From Bradyrhizobium sp. 190 (lineage in GTDB: Bacteria; Pseudomonadota; Alphaproteobacteria; Rhizobiales; Xanthobacteraceae): DNA of 64,000 nucleotides. The notes below the pieces were generated by a model that was given only the letters and a program-made list of their open reading frames with translations, ran no database searches and had not been told where the DNA came from. The stretch covers positions 1 to 64,000 of the forward strand of contig NZ_JADPJL010000026.1 in assembly GCF_023073415.1 (NCBI RefSeq). Direction: 5' to 3'. Both the position numbers and the translations under genes were made by a program. Shown piece by piece: positions 56,658-64,000 of the stretch (within the stretch, counting starts at the first letter, position 1; every line of letters starts with the position of its first letter).

Positions 56658-56990
56658 CTATTTTTTTTCCATCACGCATTGCAGGGGATGCTGGTGCTTG
56701 CGCGCAAAATCCATCACCTGCGTGACCTTGGTCTCGGCAATCTCGTAGGTGAACACGCCGCACTCGCCGATCCCGTGATGATGCACATGGAGCATGATCT
56801 TGGTGGCCGCTTCGGCGTCCTTCTGGAAGAACTTTTCCAGCACATGAACGACGAACTCCATCGGCGTGTAGTCGTCGTTCAGAATCAGGACGCGATACAG
56901 GTTCGGGCGCTTGGTCTTCGGCTTGACCTTGGTGATGACCGACGTCGACGGCCCACTGGTTCCGGTATTGCGGTTCTCGTCATTGCTCAT
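56658..56990 (-). CDS. clpS: ATP-dependent Clp protease adaptor ClpS
   Basis: A 110-residue ClpS, the N-end-rule adaptor that hands N-degron substrates to ClpA. The core, YRVLILNDDYTPMEFVVHVLEKFF and KIMLHVHHHGIGECGVFTYEIAETKV, holds the substrate pocket (NDDYTPMEFV) and the ClpA-binding surface. The N-terminal 30 residues are disordered, as is usual. The start at 56990 is chosen as the nearest ATG to the conserved region; the ribosome site is weak. The 265-bp clpS-clpA spacing is wider than in E. coli. Confidence 0.97.
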   Translation of the reverse strand: MSNDENRNTGTSGPSTSVITKVKPKTKRPNLYRVLILNDDYTPMEFVVHVLEKFFQKDAEAATKIMLHVHHHGIGECGVFTYEIAETKVTQVMDFARKHQHPLQCVMEKK

Positions 56991-57492
56991 TCGGGGAGCA
57001 GAAGCAGATGACGTTACCGGCACGGACGGACAAGCTTTGAAGGTTGGCTGCAACATGGCTCAGGCGTTTGAAATTCCAAAAAGGGGTGACCGGAGCGCAT
57101 CCTGGCCCACTCGCGATCGGCTCTGGCGTGAGCCACCGCAAGCACCCAGCAACGCTTTTTTCCAGATCGCCGCTCCCGGTCCGACCCGTTGGCCGGGTCG
57201 GCACCTGGAATATGGGTCTGCCGCCGGACCGCCGCAAGCGCATTGACGCTGGCTGACACGATCCCGGACCGGCCCGATTCCCGGCTCGGCTATCCGGACC
57301 AAGGTTAATCGTTTCTGCCGGATTTGACAAAGGACAGCGCCGCCCGTTTAGCCGCCGTTGACGATAGCAGGTGCTTTTGGCGGCCGGTTTGGCGATGCAC
57401 AGGGTTTGACCCGTTTTTGGTGGAACCGGTTTACCGCCTGTTTAGCGGCCCGGGCGGAAATGGCCACAGAAATCACATTTGCGGTGAGAGCC
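56991..57492. other. Non-coding stretch between clpS and the TadG-like gene
   Basis: About 500 bases upstream of two divergent genes. Reading frames here have no credible start or family resemblance. It should contain both promoters, but I see no strong -35/-10 pair; TTGACG near 57245 and TTGACA near 57325 have no clear -10. A GGCC-rich dyad near 57185-57205 (GACCCGTTGGCCGGGTC) may form a hairpin. Confidence 0.4.
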
Positions 57493-58896
57493 ATGCTCGA
57501 TACAGTCGTTTTCCGTCGCCTTCGTGCGGCCGCCCGCCGGTTCGCCGGCGCCAACGACGGCAATATCGCGATCCTCTTTGGGATCGCGATCATCCCGATC
57601 ATCACTTTCGTCGGGGCGGCGGTCGACTACACCCGCGCCGTCAACGCCCGATCCTCGATGCAGGCCGCCCTCGACTCCACCGCCCTGATGCTGGCGAAGG
57701 ACCTGACCGAGGGCACCATCAGTACCTCGGAAATCTCCAAGAAGGCAGACGAGTATTTCAAGGCCCTCTACACCAACCCGGAAGCCAAGTCGGACCCAGT
57801 CACCGCGAGCTACACGCAGACCTCCGGCAACGGGTCGACCATTCTGGTCGAGGGTTCCGGCGCCATCGACACCGGTTTCATGCGGGTCGTCGGCTTCCCG
57901 ACCATGGATTTCAAGGCCAGATCCACCTCGGCCTGGGGTAACGTGCGCATGCGGGTCGCGATGGCGCTCGACGTAACGGGATCGATGGCGGACGACGGCA
58001 AGATGCCTGCGATGCAGAAGGCCGCCAAAGCCCTGGTCGATCAGTTGAGCAAGCTCGCGAAGAATGACGGCGACATCTACATTTCGATTATTCCCTTCGC
58101 CAAGGACGTCAACCTCGGCACCAGCTTCAAGGATGAGAGCTGGATCGACTGGGATGTGTGGACCGATCAGAACCCGGAATGGGGGACGTGCAGCAACACC
58201 AAAAAGAAGACCAAGAGTGACTGCCTGACCAAGGCCAGCAGGGTCTGGACGCCGGACAAGACCAAGTGGACCGGCTGCGTCACCGACCGCACGCAGGCTT
58301 ACGATACCAAGAACGACGCGCCGAGTTCGACGAACGCGCCGACGATGGTTGTCGCCGAAGAATATACTGGAAAGGATCGGTGGGGGAACACCATACGATA
58401 CTGCAAGACAGGCGCCAGTGCCTATATGCCACCGATCATGCCGCTGAGCTACGACTGGACGGCGCTCAAAACGTTGATCGGCAACTTGCAGCCCACCGGT
58501 AATACCAACCAAGGCATCGGCATGGCATGGGCCTGGCTGACGCTCGGCGTAGGCGTACCGCCGTTCAATGCCCCGCCCAAGGACACGGCGAACTATACCT
58601 ACAAGGATGCCATCGTCCTGCTGTCGGACGGCCTGAACACGCAGAATCGCTGGTATTCGAACGCGTCGCAGATCGATGCCCGCCAGAAGATCCTGTGCGC
58701 AAACGCGAAGGCGGCGCCGCACAACATCGATATCTACACCGTCCACGTCAACACCGGCGGAGATCCGGAGTCTGTCGTGCTCAAGGGATGCGCCAGCGGC
58801 CCAGACAAGTTCTACCACATCACCGATCCCGACCAGACCGCATCGGTGTTCAATTCGATCGGCCAGTCGCTGGCCAAGCTGCGCGTCTACAAATAA
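57493..58896 (+). CDS. TadG-like pilus assembly protein with VWA domain
   Basis: A 467-residue protein with an N-terminal TadE-like segment: GNIAILFGIAIIPIITFVGAA membrane helix preceded by basic residues, then YTRAVNARSSMQAALDSTAL. A VWA domain follows with MIDAS Asp160-x-Thr-x-Ser164 (ALDVTGSMADDGK) and YKDAIVLLSDGLNT. This is the Flp/Tad pilus TadG architecture: an outer-face minor component. Four or more Cys in the VWA insert (CSNTKKKTKSDC, CVTDR) suggest disulfides. No other tad genes are nearby, so it is an orphan. A strong terminator follows at 58930. Confidence 0.9.
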   Translation: MLDTVVFRRLRAAARRFAGANDGNIAILFGIAIIPIITFVGAAVDYTRAVNARSSMQAALDSTALMLAKDLTEGTISTSEISKKADEYFKALYTNPEAKSDPVTASYTQTSGNGSTILVEGSGAIDTGFMRVVGFPTMDFKARSTSAWGNVRMRVAMALDVTGSMADDGKMPAMQKAAKALVDQLSKLAKNDGDIYISIIPFAKDVNLGTSFKDESWIDWDVWTDQNPEWGTCSNTKKKTKSDCLTKASRVWTPDKTKWTGCVTDRTQAYDTKNDAPSSTNAPTMVVAEEYTGKDRWGNTIRYCKTGASAYMPPIMPLSYDWTALKTLIGNLQPTGNTNQGIGMAWAWLTLGVGVPPFNAPPKDTANYTYKDAIVLLSDGLNTQNRWYSNASQIDARQKILCANAKAAPHNIDIYTVHVNTGGDPESVVLKGCASGPDKFYHITDPDQTASVFNSIGQSLAKLRVYK

Positions 58897-58929
58897 CTGC
58901 CTCGTCGAGGCGCCAAGAATTCGAACAAG

Positions 58930-58960
58930 AAAAAGCCCGGCCACAACGGCCGGGCTTTTT
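58930..58960. terminator. Bidirectional terminator between TadG-like and phasin genes
   Basis: AAAAAGCCCGGCC (58930-58942), loop ACAAC, GGCCGGGCTTTTT (58948-58960): a perfect 13-bp stem with T-runs on both strands between convergent genes. Confidence 0.95.
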
Positions 58961-58989
58961 TATTGTCGAAGTATCAGATCGCGAACGAA

Positions 58990-59331
58990 TTAGTGCGAAG
59001 CCGGGTTGAACTTGGAGACCAGGCCTTCGTAGGGCTTGAAGGTCTGCTTGGCGAGATCGGTGTAGAGACCCGCGATCTTCTGCGATTCCGCGACGAAGGT
59101 CTCGTAGGAAGAGCGTGCGAATTCGGTCTGCGCTTCGATCGCCTTGTCCAGCGACTTCACGCCGGAGAGCTTTTCAACGTACGACTTGGTGTCTTCGAAC
59201 GACTTCTTGGCGTAATCGCCATAGGCAGTCGCGATCGCCTGAACGCCGCTCTGCAGGTTGCTCGCGGAAGCGGCAACCGATTCGAGATGCTCTTTGCCGT
59301 AGTTCTGAATGTCTTCAACCTTGACCATCAT
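58990..59331 (-). CDS. Phasin family protein
   Basis: A 113-residue amphipathic helical protein that coats polyhydroxyalkanoate granules. KVEDIQNYGKEHLESVAASA, then TAYGDYAKKSFEDTKSYVEKLSGVKSLDKAIEAQTEFARSSYE are the Phasin_2 signature. It ends near NPASH. The ATG at 59331 (MM start) has AAGGA upstream. The upstream region carries two TGC-N3-GCA sites that could bind the PHA regulator PhaR. Monocistronic. Confidence 0.94.
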   Translation of the reverse strand: MMVKVEDIQNYGKEHLESVAASASNLQSGVQAIATAYGDYAKKSFEDTKSYVEKLSGVKSLDKAIEAQTEFARSSYETFVAESQKIAGLYTDLAKQTFKPYEGLVSKFNPASH

Positions 59332-59729
59332 GGAGTCCTTTCCCAGACTGCAGGTGTAAACCGATTGCCGGGAGGTCCCGGCCCCCTGACCACCACCCAT
59401 ATATGTGCACCGCACAATAAAGTCAAGAAATATTGTGCGACGCACAAATGTGGCCGATTAGCGCAAAAATCCGGGATCTTACGCAACGGTTAATTAATCT
59501 TTTGGAAACCCGCCCCGCCTAACCTGCTTCCTGGACTTGTTCGCCTTCCGACACGCAGCCTAAAAGCTGTTTGTAAACAGTAGCTTATCTAGAAAAGCGA
59601 TCTGATTGGCCAACCGGGCCGCGCGTAATGGCCGGATCGGTAGTCCGAACAGGGAAACGGCAGTGGTTGGTGAGCACAATTTTGCCTCACGAGCCGGTGA
59701 TCAAGACAGAAATTGGGACGGGGAAGTAA
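59332..59729. other. Intergenic region between phasin and dacA-like genes
   Basis: About 400 bp between two divergent genes. It holds the TGC-N3-GCA sites for the phasin (59406-59444) and an AT-rich run, GGTTAATTAATCTTTTGG, near 59485-59505 that could be part of the promoter for the carboxypeptidase. I see no gene. Confidence 0.45.
59406..59444. promoter_or_regulatory. Two PhaR-like TGC-N3-GCA sites upstream of phasin
   Basis: TGCACCGCA (59406-59414) and TGCGACGCA (59436-59444) sit 30 bp apart centre to centre, about three helical turns. The second is embedded in a larger palindrome, TTGTGCG-A-CGCACAA. TGC-N3-4-GCA is the motif known for PhaR in other Alphaproteobacteria. PhaR senses polyhydroxybutyrate and represses phasin genes. 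Confidence 0.6.
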
Positions 59730-61586
59730 ATGCTTCGTACAACCTTGGCTTCCTCGCGCGCGTTGCGCGTGTGCGCCCTCGGGCTCATTACATTCACGAC
59801 CGCGATACTGATCAGCAGCGAGAGCGCCGAAGCGCGCCGCTCCAAGCATCGTCGCCATCACATCGTCCGCGAAAGCTACAGCCCGCAATTCTCCTCGATC
59901 ATCGTCGACGGCAATACCGGCGCGGTGCTCTCCTCGAACAATCCCGACGGCGTCCGGCGCCCGGCTTCGCTGACCAAGATCATGACACTCTATCTGCTGT
60001 TCGAGCGCCTCGAATCCGGCAAGATGAAGCTCGATACCGAAATGGACGTGTCGGAGTTCGCTTCCGAACAGGCGCCGACCAAGCTCGGCCTGCGGCCCGG
60101 CCAGACCATCAAGGTCGAGGACGCCATCAAGGGCCTGGTGACGCGCTCCGCCAACGACGCCTCCGTCGTGATCGCGGAGGCCATTGCCGGCAGCGAGGCC
60201 GATTTCGCCAGGCTGATGACGCGCAAGGCGCGCGCGCTCGGCATGAGCAAGACCACCTATCGCAACGCGTCCGGCCTGCCCAACGACGAACAGCTCACCA
60301 CGGCGCGCGATCAGGCCACGCTCGGCCGCGCGATCCAGGACCGCTTCCCGCGTTACTATCGTTACTTCTCGACCTCCGTGTTTGCCTATCGCGGCCAGTC
60401 GATCCGCAACCACAATCGCCTGCTCGGCAATGTCGAAGGCGTCGATGGCATCAAGACCGGCTACACCCGCGCCTCCGGCTTCAACCTCGTGAGCTCGATG
60501 CGCCGGGGCAACCGCCACCTCGTCGGCGTGGTGCTGGGTGGCCGCAGCGGCGGTTCGCGCGACGCCACCATGCGCAACCTGCTGGCCGAAAACCTGGAGA
60601 AGGGCGCGACCAAGCGTACAGTGGCCGCGATCACCGAGCGAAATCCCGCCGACGGCACCGTCGATGTGGCCGAAGCCGAGACCGCTTCGCGTCCGGCGGA
60701 GGTGGCTCAGTCCGGCAGCGCTCTCGCCGCCGCCGAACCTGGGCTCGCGGCCATGCAAACGACCCGCTCGATCGCGCCGGCAAAGCCGTCGCTGATGGCG
60801 GCGGCCGCCGCTGCCCTGCCCTCGCCGCCCGCCAAGGTCGAGCAGAACAAATTCGAGCCGCAAGCCAAGCCCGAACCCGCACCATTGACCAGCGGCGTCA
60901 TCCAGTCTCAGGCGATCTCAGCTATTCCGGGCTCGGCTGAGCCGATGAAGCCGGTGAAGGTCAAGACGGTTCAGGTCAAGGCCGGCCCAATGAAACTGGC
61001 GTCCGCCGGCGGCTCGCAGCCGGTAGCACCGCCGGTCACCAACGCCATCCCGGCCCGCTCGGAAGTCGCCGAGACCTCCAGCGCCGTTGTCGCAAACACC
61101 GCCGAGGCCAAGGCCGAAGCCGCCAGGGAAGCCCTCAGGGCGGCCATGCCGCAGCAGCCGGCTGGTCACGGTACCGGAAACGGCGTGCTCGGCGTGCTGC
61201 CCGCTTCCAGCCTGGCACATGCGCCCTCGCAAGCCCCACACGCGCAGACGCTCGCCTATGCCGATCCGGCGTCTCGTGCCCAGCCGCAGACCGTGCAACA
61301 GAACGACGCCGTCAAGACGGCCGCGCCGGCGGTGGTCCGCACCGGCTGGATCGTCCAGGTCGGCGCCCTCGAAAGCGAAAGCGAAGCCAAGCAGCGGATC
61401 GATCTCGCCCGCACCAAGGCCAGCGGCCTGCTCGGCAAGGCCGATCCCTTCACCGAGCCGGTCGTCTCAAAGGACAACCGCACGCTATACCGCGCCCGCT
61501 TCGCCGGTCTCGATCGCGATTCTGCCGAAGCGGTGTGCCGCGCGCTCAAGCGCGCCGACATTTCCTGCATGACCGTTCGCAACTGA
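59730..61586 (+). CDS. D-alanyl-D-alanine carboxypeptidase (DacA/PBP5-like) with SPOR domain
   Basis: A 618-residue penicillin-binding protein. Signal-like N-terminus (ALRVCALGLITFTTAILISSE), then the S11 peptidase domain with Ser80-LT-Lys83, Ser140-Ala-Asn142 and Lys242-Thr-Gly244 (IKTGYTRASG). It trims the terminal D-Ala of pentapeptide. A long low-complexity Ala/Pro/Lys linker (about residues 310-535) leads to a C-terminal SPOR domain (TGWIVQVGALESESEAKQRI onward), which targets division sites. DacA-SPOR fusions are typical for Rhizobiales. A strong terminator follows the stop. Confidence 0.95.
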   Translation: MLRTTLASSRALRVCALGLITFTTAILISSESAEARRSKHRRHHIVRESYSPQFSSIIVDGNTGAVLSSNNPDGVRRPASLTKIMTLYLLFERLESGKMKLDTEMDVSEFASEQAPTKLGLRPGQTIKVEDAIKGLVTRSANDASVVIAEAIAGSEADFARLMTRKARALGMSKTTYRNASGLPNDEQLTTARDQATLGRAIQDRFPRYYRYFSTSVFAYRGQSIRNHNRLLGNVEGVDGIKTGYTRASGFNLVSSMRRGNRHLVGVVLGGRSGGSRDATMRNLLAENLEKGATKRTVAAITERNPADGTVDVAEAETASRPAEVAQSGSALAAAEPGLAAMQTTRSIAPAKPSLMAAAAAALPSPPAKVEQNKFEPQAKPEPAPLTSGVIQSQAISAIPGSAEPMKPVKVKTVQVKAGPMKLASAGGSQPVAPPVTNAIPARSEVAETSSAVVANTAEAKAEAAREALRAAMPQQPAGHGTGNGVLGVLPASSLAHAPSQAPHAQTLAYADPASRAQPQTVQQNDAVKTAAPAVVRTGWIVQVGALESESEAKQRIDLARTKASGLLGKADPFTEPVVSKDNRTLYRARFAGLDRDSAEAVCRALKRADISCMTVRN

Positions 61587-61609
61587 CCGGACTTCTCGTT
61601 AAAATTGGC

Positions 61610-61636
61610 AAAGCCGGCGCCGCAAGCGCCGGCTTT
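61610..61636 (+). terminator. Rho-independent terminator of the dacA-like gene
   Basis: AAAGCCGGCGC (61610-61620), loop CGCAA, GCGCCGGCTTT (61626-61636), then GTTGTTTT. Perfect 11-bp stem, 24 bases past the stop. Confidence 0.88.
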
Positions 61637-61844
61637 GTTGTTTTCTAAACACAGTCGGCGCGGCTCTCGCACAATCACGTCCGATGCGGCCGGCGAAAAC
61701 TTCTCGTCAAGAATTTACGGTTAAGTTTCCCTGCAATGGACGATCGACCACGCCGGACAACGGCGGGCGATGTGGGGCGTCAATCAGAGAATGGCACGGA
61801 AGCAGCTCTCGGTTTGTAGCGTCGGTGGCGTGAGCCGGAGTTAG

Positions 61845-62567
61845 CTAAAGATGCGTGCGAAGAAGGGTATCCTTGGCCTCGTTTACACGGGCAGCGAGGT
61901 ACGTCGAGCCCCCCTGATCGGGATGCAGTTTCTTCATCAGGGCGCGGTGCGCCCGGCTGATGTCGTCACGCCCCGCGCCCGGCTGCAGGCCAAGGATCTG
62001 ATAGGCCTCCTCGTCCGTCATTTTTCCACTCGCCGCCGCGCGGCGCTGCCCCCCTGCCGGGTCGCCTTGCGCGTTCTGACGCCAAGCGGGAAACCGGCGG
62101 TCAAGATAGCTTTCAAGTAAGGCGACACTCTCGGCGTCGAAAGCCGGTATCATCGCGATCAACTGCGGCAGGTCGAACGCGTCGAGCGAGCGCCCGGCAT
62201 TCGGTCCGTCCACGATCTGGCCCGACAGTTCGCCACTGTCGTGATCGAGGCGCATGTCGAGAAACTGCGAACGCACGCGCGAGGCCTGTCCCGTCGAGCG
62301 CTGCGCTCCGCCGAAGAGCCCCCCGATATTGCTGAAGCCGCCCGACCCGAACGGCGACCAGCCGAGCAGCCCGGCGCCGAAGATACCGAGCGGAATCGCC
62401 ACCGCAAGTTCGCCGCGCAGGCCGGTAAAGGCCGCGACCGCCAGCGCGACGACGCCGCCCACGATCTTGATGCCGCGCGCGAGCACGACCGGATTGGCAG
62501 CACGAAACATCTGCAGCAGCAAGTAGAGAAGGACAACGGCGACGACGCCGGCAATCAGGGTTGGCAT
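61845..62567 (-). CDS. Membrane-anchored J-domain protein
   Basis: A 240-residue protein with two to three N-terminal membrane helices (MPTLIAGVVAVVLLYLLLQM, GIKIVGGVVALAVAAF and IPLGIFGAGLLGW), a middle soluble domain and a C-terminal J-domain. The J-domain has EEAYQILGLQPGAGRDDIS and HPD at 215-217 in LHPDQGGSTYLA. It recruits DnaK to the inner membrane. The reversed order (J-domain last) is like Tim14/DjlA-type proteins. It is preceded by a VWA gene 67 bp upstream on the same strand. Confidence 0.92.
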   Translation of the reverse strand: MPTLIAGVVAVVLLYLLLQMFRAANPVVLARGIKIVGGVVALAVAAFTGLRGELAVAIPLGIFGAGLLGWSPFGSGGFSNIGGLFGGAQRSTGQASRVRSQFLDMRLDHDSGELSGQIVDGPNAGRSLDAFDLPQLIAMIPAFDAESVALLESYLDRRFPAWRQNAQGDPAGGQRRAAASGKMTDEEAYQILGLQPGAGRDDISRAHRALMKKLHPDQGGSTYLAARVNEAKDTLLRTHL

Positions 62568-62634
62568 GGCTCTAATATAGCGGCATCGGCGCCGAAAAGC
62601 ATGGCGCTCGTCTCGCTGGCAACCAAAGTCGTAA

Positions 62635-63399
62635 TCACTTCATCTGGCCGATCAGCGCGGCCGCGCCGCTTGCGGTTTTCGACAGCGCCAGCAGCGCTTC
62701 GCGCCCGCCAGCGGCATACGCTGCGGCGGCGCGCAGGAGCTCGCGCAACTGTGCAGCGGCGCCGGGATCGAACCTGCACCATGCGCCGCCGGTGAGCCGC
62801 GCAATCTCGCGGAAGGCCTGTTCGGCTGCGGCGTCGTGGCCTTCCTGAAACATGAACACCGGCACCTTGAGCAGGCCGAGTTCCCCGGCCCTGGCGCAGA
62901 GATCGTCGACCGCCTCCTCCATGGCGTCGCCGACGAACACCATGGCGCGCACGCCGGACGCCACCGCCTCGCGGCGCGCCTCCGACAGCACCTTGCCGAT
63001 CTGGGTGTTGCCGCCCTGGCAATCGATCTTGCCCATCAATCTTGCCAGTTGCGCGGAATCGGAGATCCAGCCCGTGGCGCGGCATTCGTTGAAGCCGCGG
63101 TAATAGACCAGCCGTATATCGAGGCTGCCGAGCGAAGCCGCCTCGCGAAACATGTCGGCCTGCAGCGCGCAGGCCATATCCCATGTCGGCTGCCGGCTCA
63201 TGGTGGCGTCGAGCGCAAAGACCAGCCTTCCCCTGGCGCCCGCTCGGTGCGGCGACATTGCGCGCGCTTTCGCGACGAAGGCTGCGATGTCGTCCGACGC
63301 CGACGGCTTGGTCTCCGGCAGCGGACCGCCTTTACGCGCCTCGGCCTTTGCCGACGCAACATCGCCTGCCGATTTCGGTTTGGTAGGTTCGCCGGTCAT
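62635..63399 (-). CDS. VWA domain protein
   Basis: A 254-residue cytosolic protein with a von Willebrand A fold. Asp64-x-Thr-x-Ser68 (FALDATMSRQPTWD) is a MIDAS motif of the DxTxS type, and VFVGDAMEE holds the later metal-site residue. The N-terminus is disordered and Lys/Ala/Pro-rich. VWA proteins of this kind in Rhizobiales have no defined function. It lies between a partial hydrolase and the J-protein gene, all on the minus strand. Confidence 0.88.
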   Translation of the reverse strand: MTGEPTKPKSAGDVASAKAEARKGGPLPETKPSASDDIAAFVAKARAMSPHRAGARGRLVFALDATMSRQPTWDMACALQADMFREAASLGSLDIRLVYYRGFNECRATGWISDSAQLARLMGKIDCQGGNTQIGKVLSEARREAVASGVRAMVFVGDAMEEAVDDLCARAGELGLLKVPVFMFQEGHDAAAEQAFREIARLTGGAWCRFDPGAAAQLRELLRAAAAYAAGGREALLALSKTASGAAALIGQMK

Positions 63400-63503
63400 G
63401 AGCGCTCGCTTGTAAGCAGCAAGCTCTATGTGGGACGAAGCCCTTCGCCGGTCAATGCACCGGACGGTGACACAGCCGCAAACCCAGGACGACCGCCGGC
63501 CGC

Positions 63504-64000
63504 CTAGTTCGTAACCGGCTTGTTGGGCGTCGGATTGCTGGCCAACGGGACGGACAGCGGCACCGGTCCCGGGCTGGCGGTCAGAACATCAGGCACCTTG
63601 GTCGGCACGGGCTTCAATACGCCGCTCTTGTCGGACTCGTCGAGGAACCTGTCGAGCATCGACTGGATCGAGGATTTGGCAGCGTCAGGCCCGGTGTCCC
63701 GCATGTCGTTATGCTGGAAGCCAGTGTTCACGACCGTGATCCCGGACTGCTCGCACTGCTCGTCGTCGGGCACCACGCCAGGATCGGCCTTGAAGTTCGT
63801 ATCCTTGGAACGGAACGACAGGATCTTGAACTTGCCGTCGGTCAGGAACGGCACGCGCAGATTGTCCAGCGTCACGACCTTCTTGATCTCGTCGGGAAAC
63901 TCCTTGGCGAAATACATCGTGATGTCGCCGCCCATCGAGTGGCCGACCATCGTCACTTTCTCATAGTCGGCGTTGGGCTGGACCTTCTTCATCTCGTGGA
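63504..64000 (-). CDS. Alpha/beta hydrolase, 5' end outside window
   Basis: The C-terminal part (about 165 residues) of an alpha/beta-hydrolase with the nucleophile elbow GHSMGG (VTMVGHSMGGDITMYFA). The tail includes VVTLDNLRVPFL and a probable catalytic His in FQHNDMRD, then a Pro-rich end (SPGPVPLSVPLASNPTP). The frame remains open at the right edge (an upstream in-window ATG at 63992 is internal), so the start lies outside. Substrate unknown; probably an esterase or lipase. Confidence 0.85.
   Translation of the reverse strand, partial: HEMKKVQPNADYEKVTMVGHSMGGDITMYFAKEFPDEIKKVVTLDNLRVPFLTDGKFKILSFRSKDTNFKADPGVVPDDEQCEQSGITVVNTGFQHNDMRDTGPDAAKSSIQSMLDRFLDESDKSGVLKPVPTKVPDVLTASPGPVPLSVPLASNPTPNKPVTN

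Noticed and set aside
1..64000. CRISPR array, prophage or insertion sequence
   Set aside because: No regularly spaced direct repeats with unique spacers, no transposase, integrase or phage structural gene is visible; repeats present are short extragenic palindromes.

Overview
The window is 64 kb of GC-rich chromosome from an alphaproteobacterium, most likely Bradyrhizobium or a close relative in the Nitrobacteraceae. This is inferred from the porin type, gene content (EipB, DUF3572, PleD/DivK, phasin, many small Rhizobiales-type proteins), short ATGA-coupled operons, and several families of extragenic palindromes typical of that group. It is mostly ordinary core and housekeeping chromosome. 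I see no prophage, transposase, CRISPR array or conjugation module.

Layout. 1-5.2 kb: a truncated porin gene, a tRNA-Ser(GCU), a DUF1186/SEC-C protein, a small Sel1-like protein, and long non-coding stretches with an 18-bp palindromic tandem repeat and a 30-residue lysine-rich peptide gene. 5.2-9.1 kb: the gat operon (gatC, small ORF, gatA, small ORF, gatB) for Glu/Asp-tRNA amidotransferase. 9.3-13 kb: two micro-genes, then two nitronate-monooxygenase-like genes divergent from a LysR regulator with a clear palindromic operator between them. 13-20 kb: secreted cyclase, ruvX, auxin-efflux-type carrier, two adjacent CPBP proteases, an AidB-like dehydrogenase, a VanX/DdpX-type dipeptidase and a caspase-like remnant.

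20-35 kb: the pyrB-pyrC(pseudo-dihydroorotase)-plsY-dprA-topA-rnr-DUF983-NUDIX block. It is broken up by an amidase and by two oxidoreductase modules, each paired with a divergent HxlR regulator. 35-42.6 kb: LLM flavin monooxygenase, rpmG with promoter and terminator, an MFS exporter divergent from a TetR regulator over a perfect operator, a serine hydrolase bracketed by two inverted copies of a 117-bp element, and pleD-divK (cell-cycle and c-di-GMP signalling).

42.7-53 kb: DUF3572-dinB, two RidA proteins, EipB, a GDPD phosphodiesterase, a FemAB-like acyltransferase, a HIT protein, TrmO, a tricarboxylate-binding protein, azlC-azlD and a SPOR-tailed lytic transglycosylase. 53-64 kb: PilZ protein, clpA and clpS (ATP-dependent proteolysis), a TadG-like pilus-assembly protein, a phasin with PhaR-like sites, a D,D-carboxypeptidase with a SPOR domain, a membrane J-protein, a VWA protein and a partial alpha/beta hydrolase.

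Envelope work recurs (dacA-SPOR, lytic transglycosylase-SPOR, dipeptidase, EipB, plsY), as do division and cell-cycle functions (pleD/divK, clpAS). The most notable observations are the two coupled small genes in the gat operon, the lysine-rich micropeptide with a cluster of GANTC sites upstream, the paired regulator/operator modules, the HxH-less dihydroorotase, and the paired repeat elements around gene ends. All functions come from reading the sequence; no database search was run.
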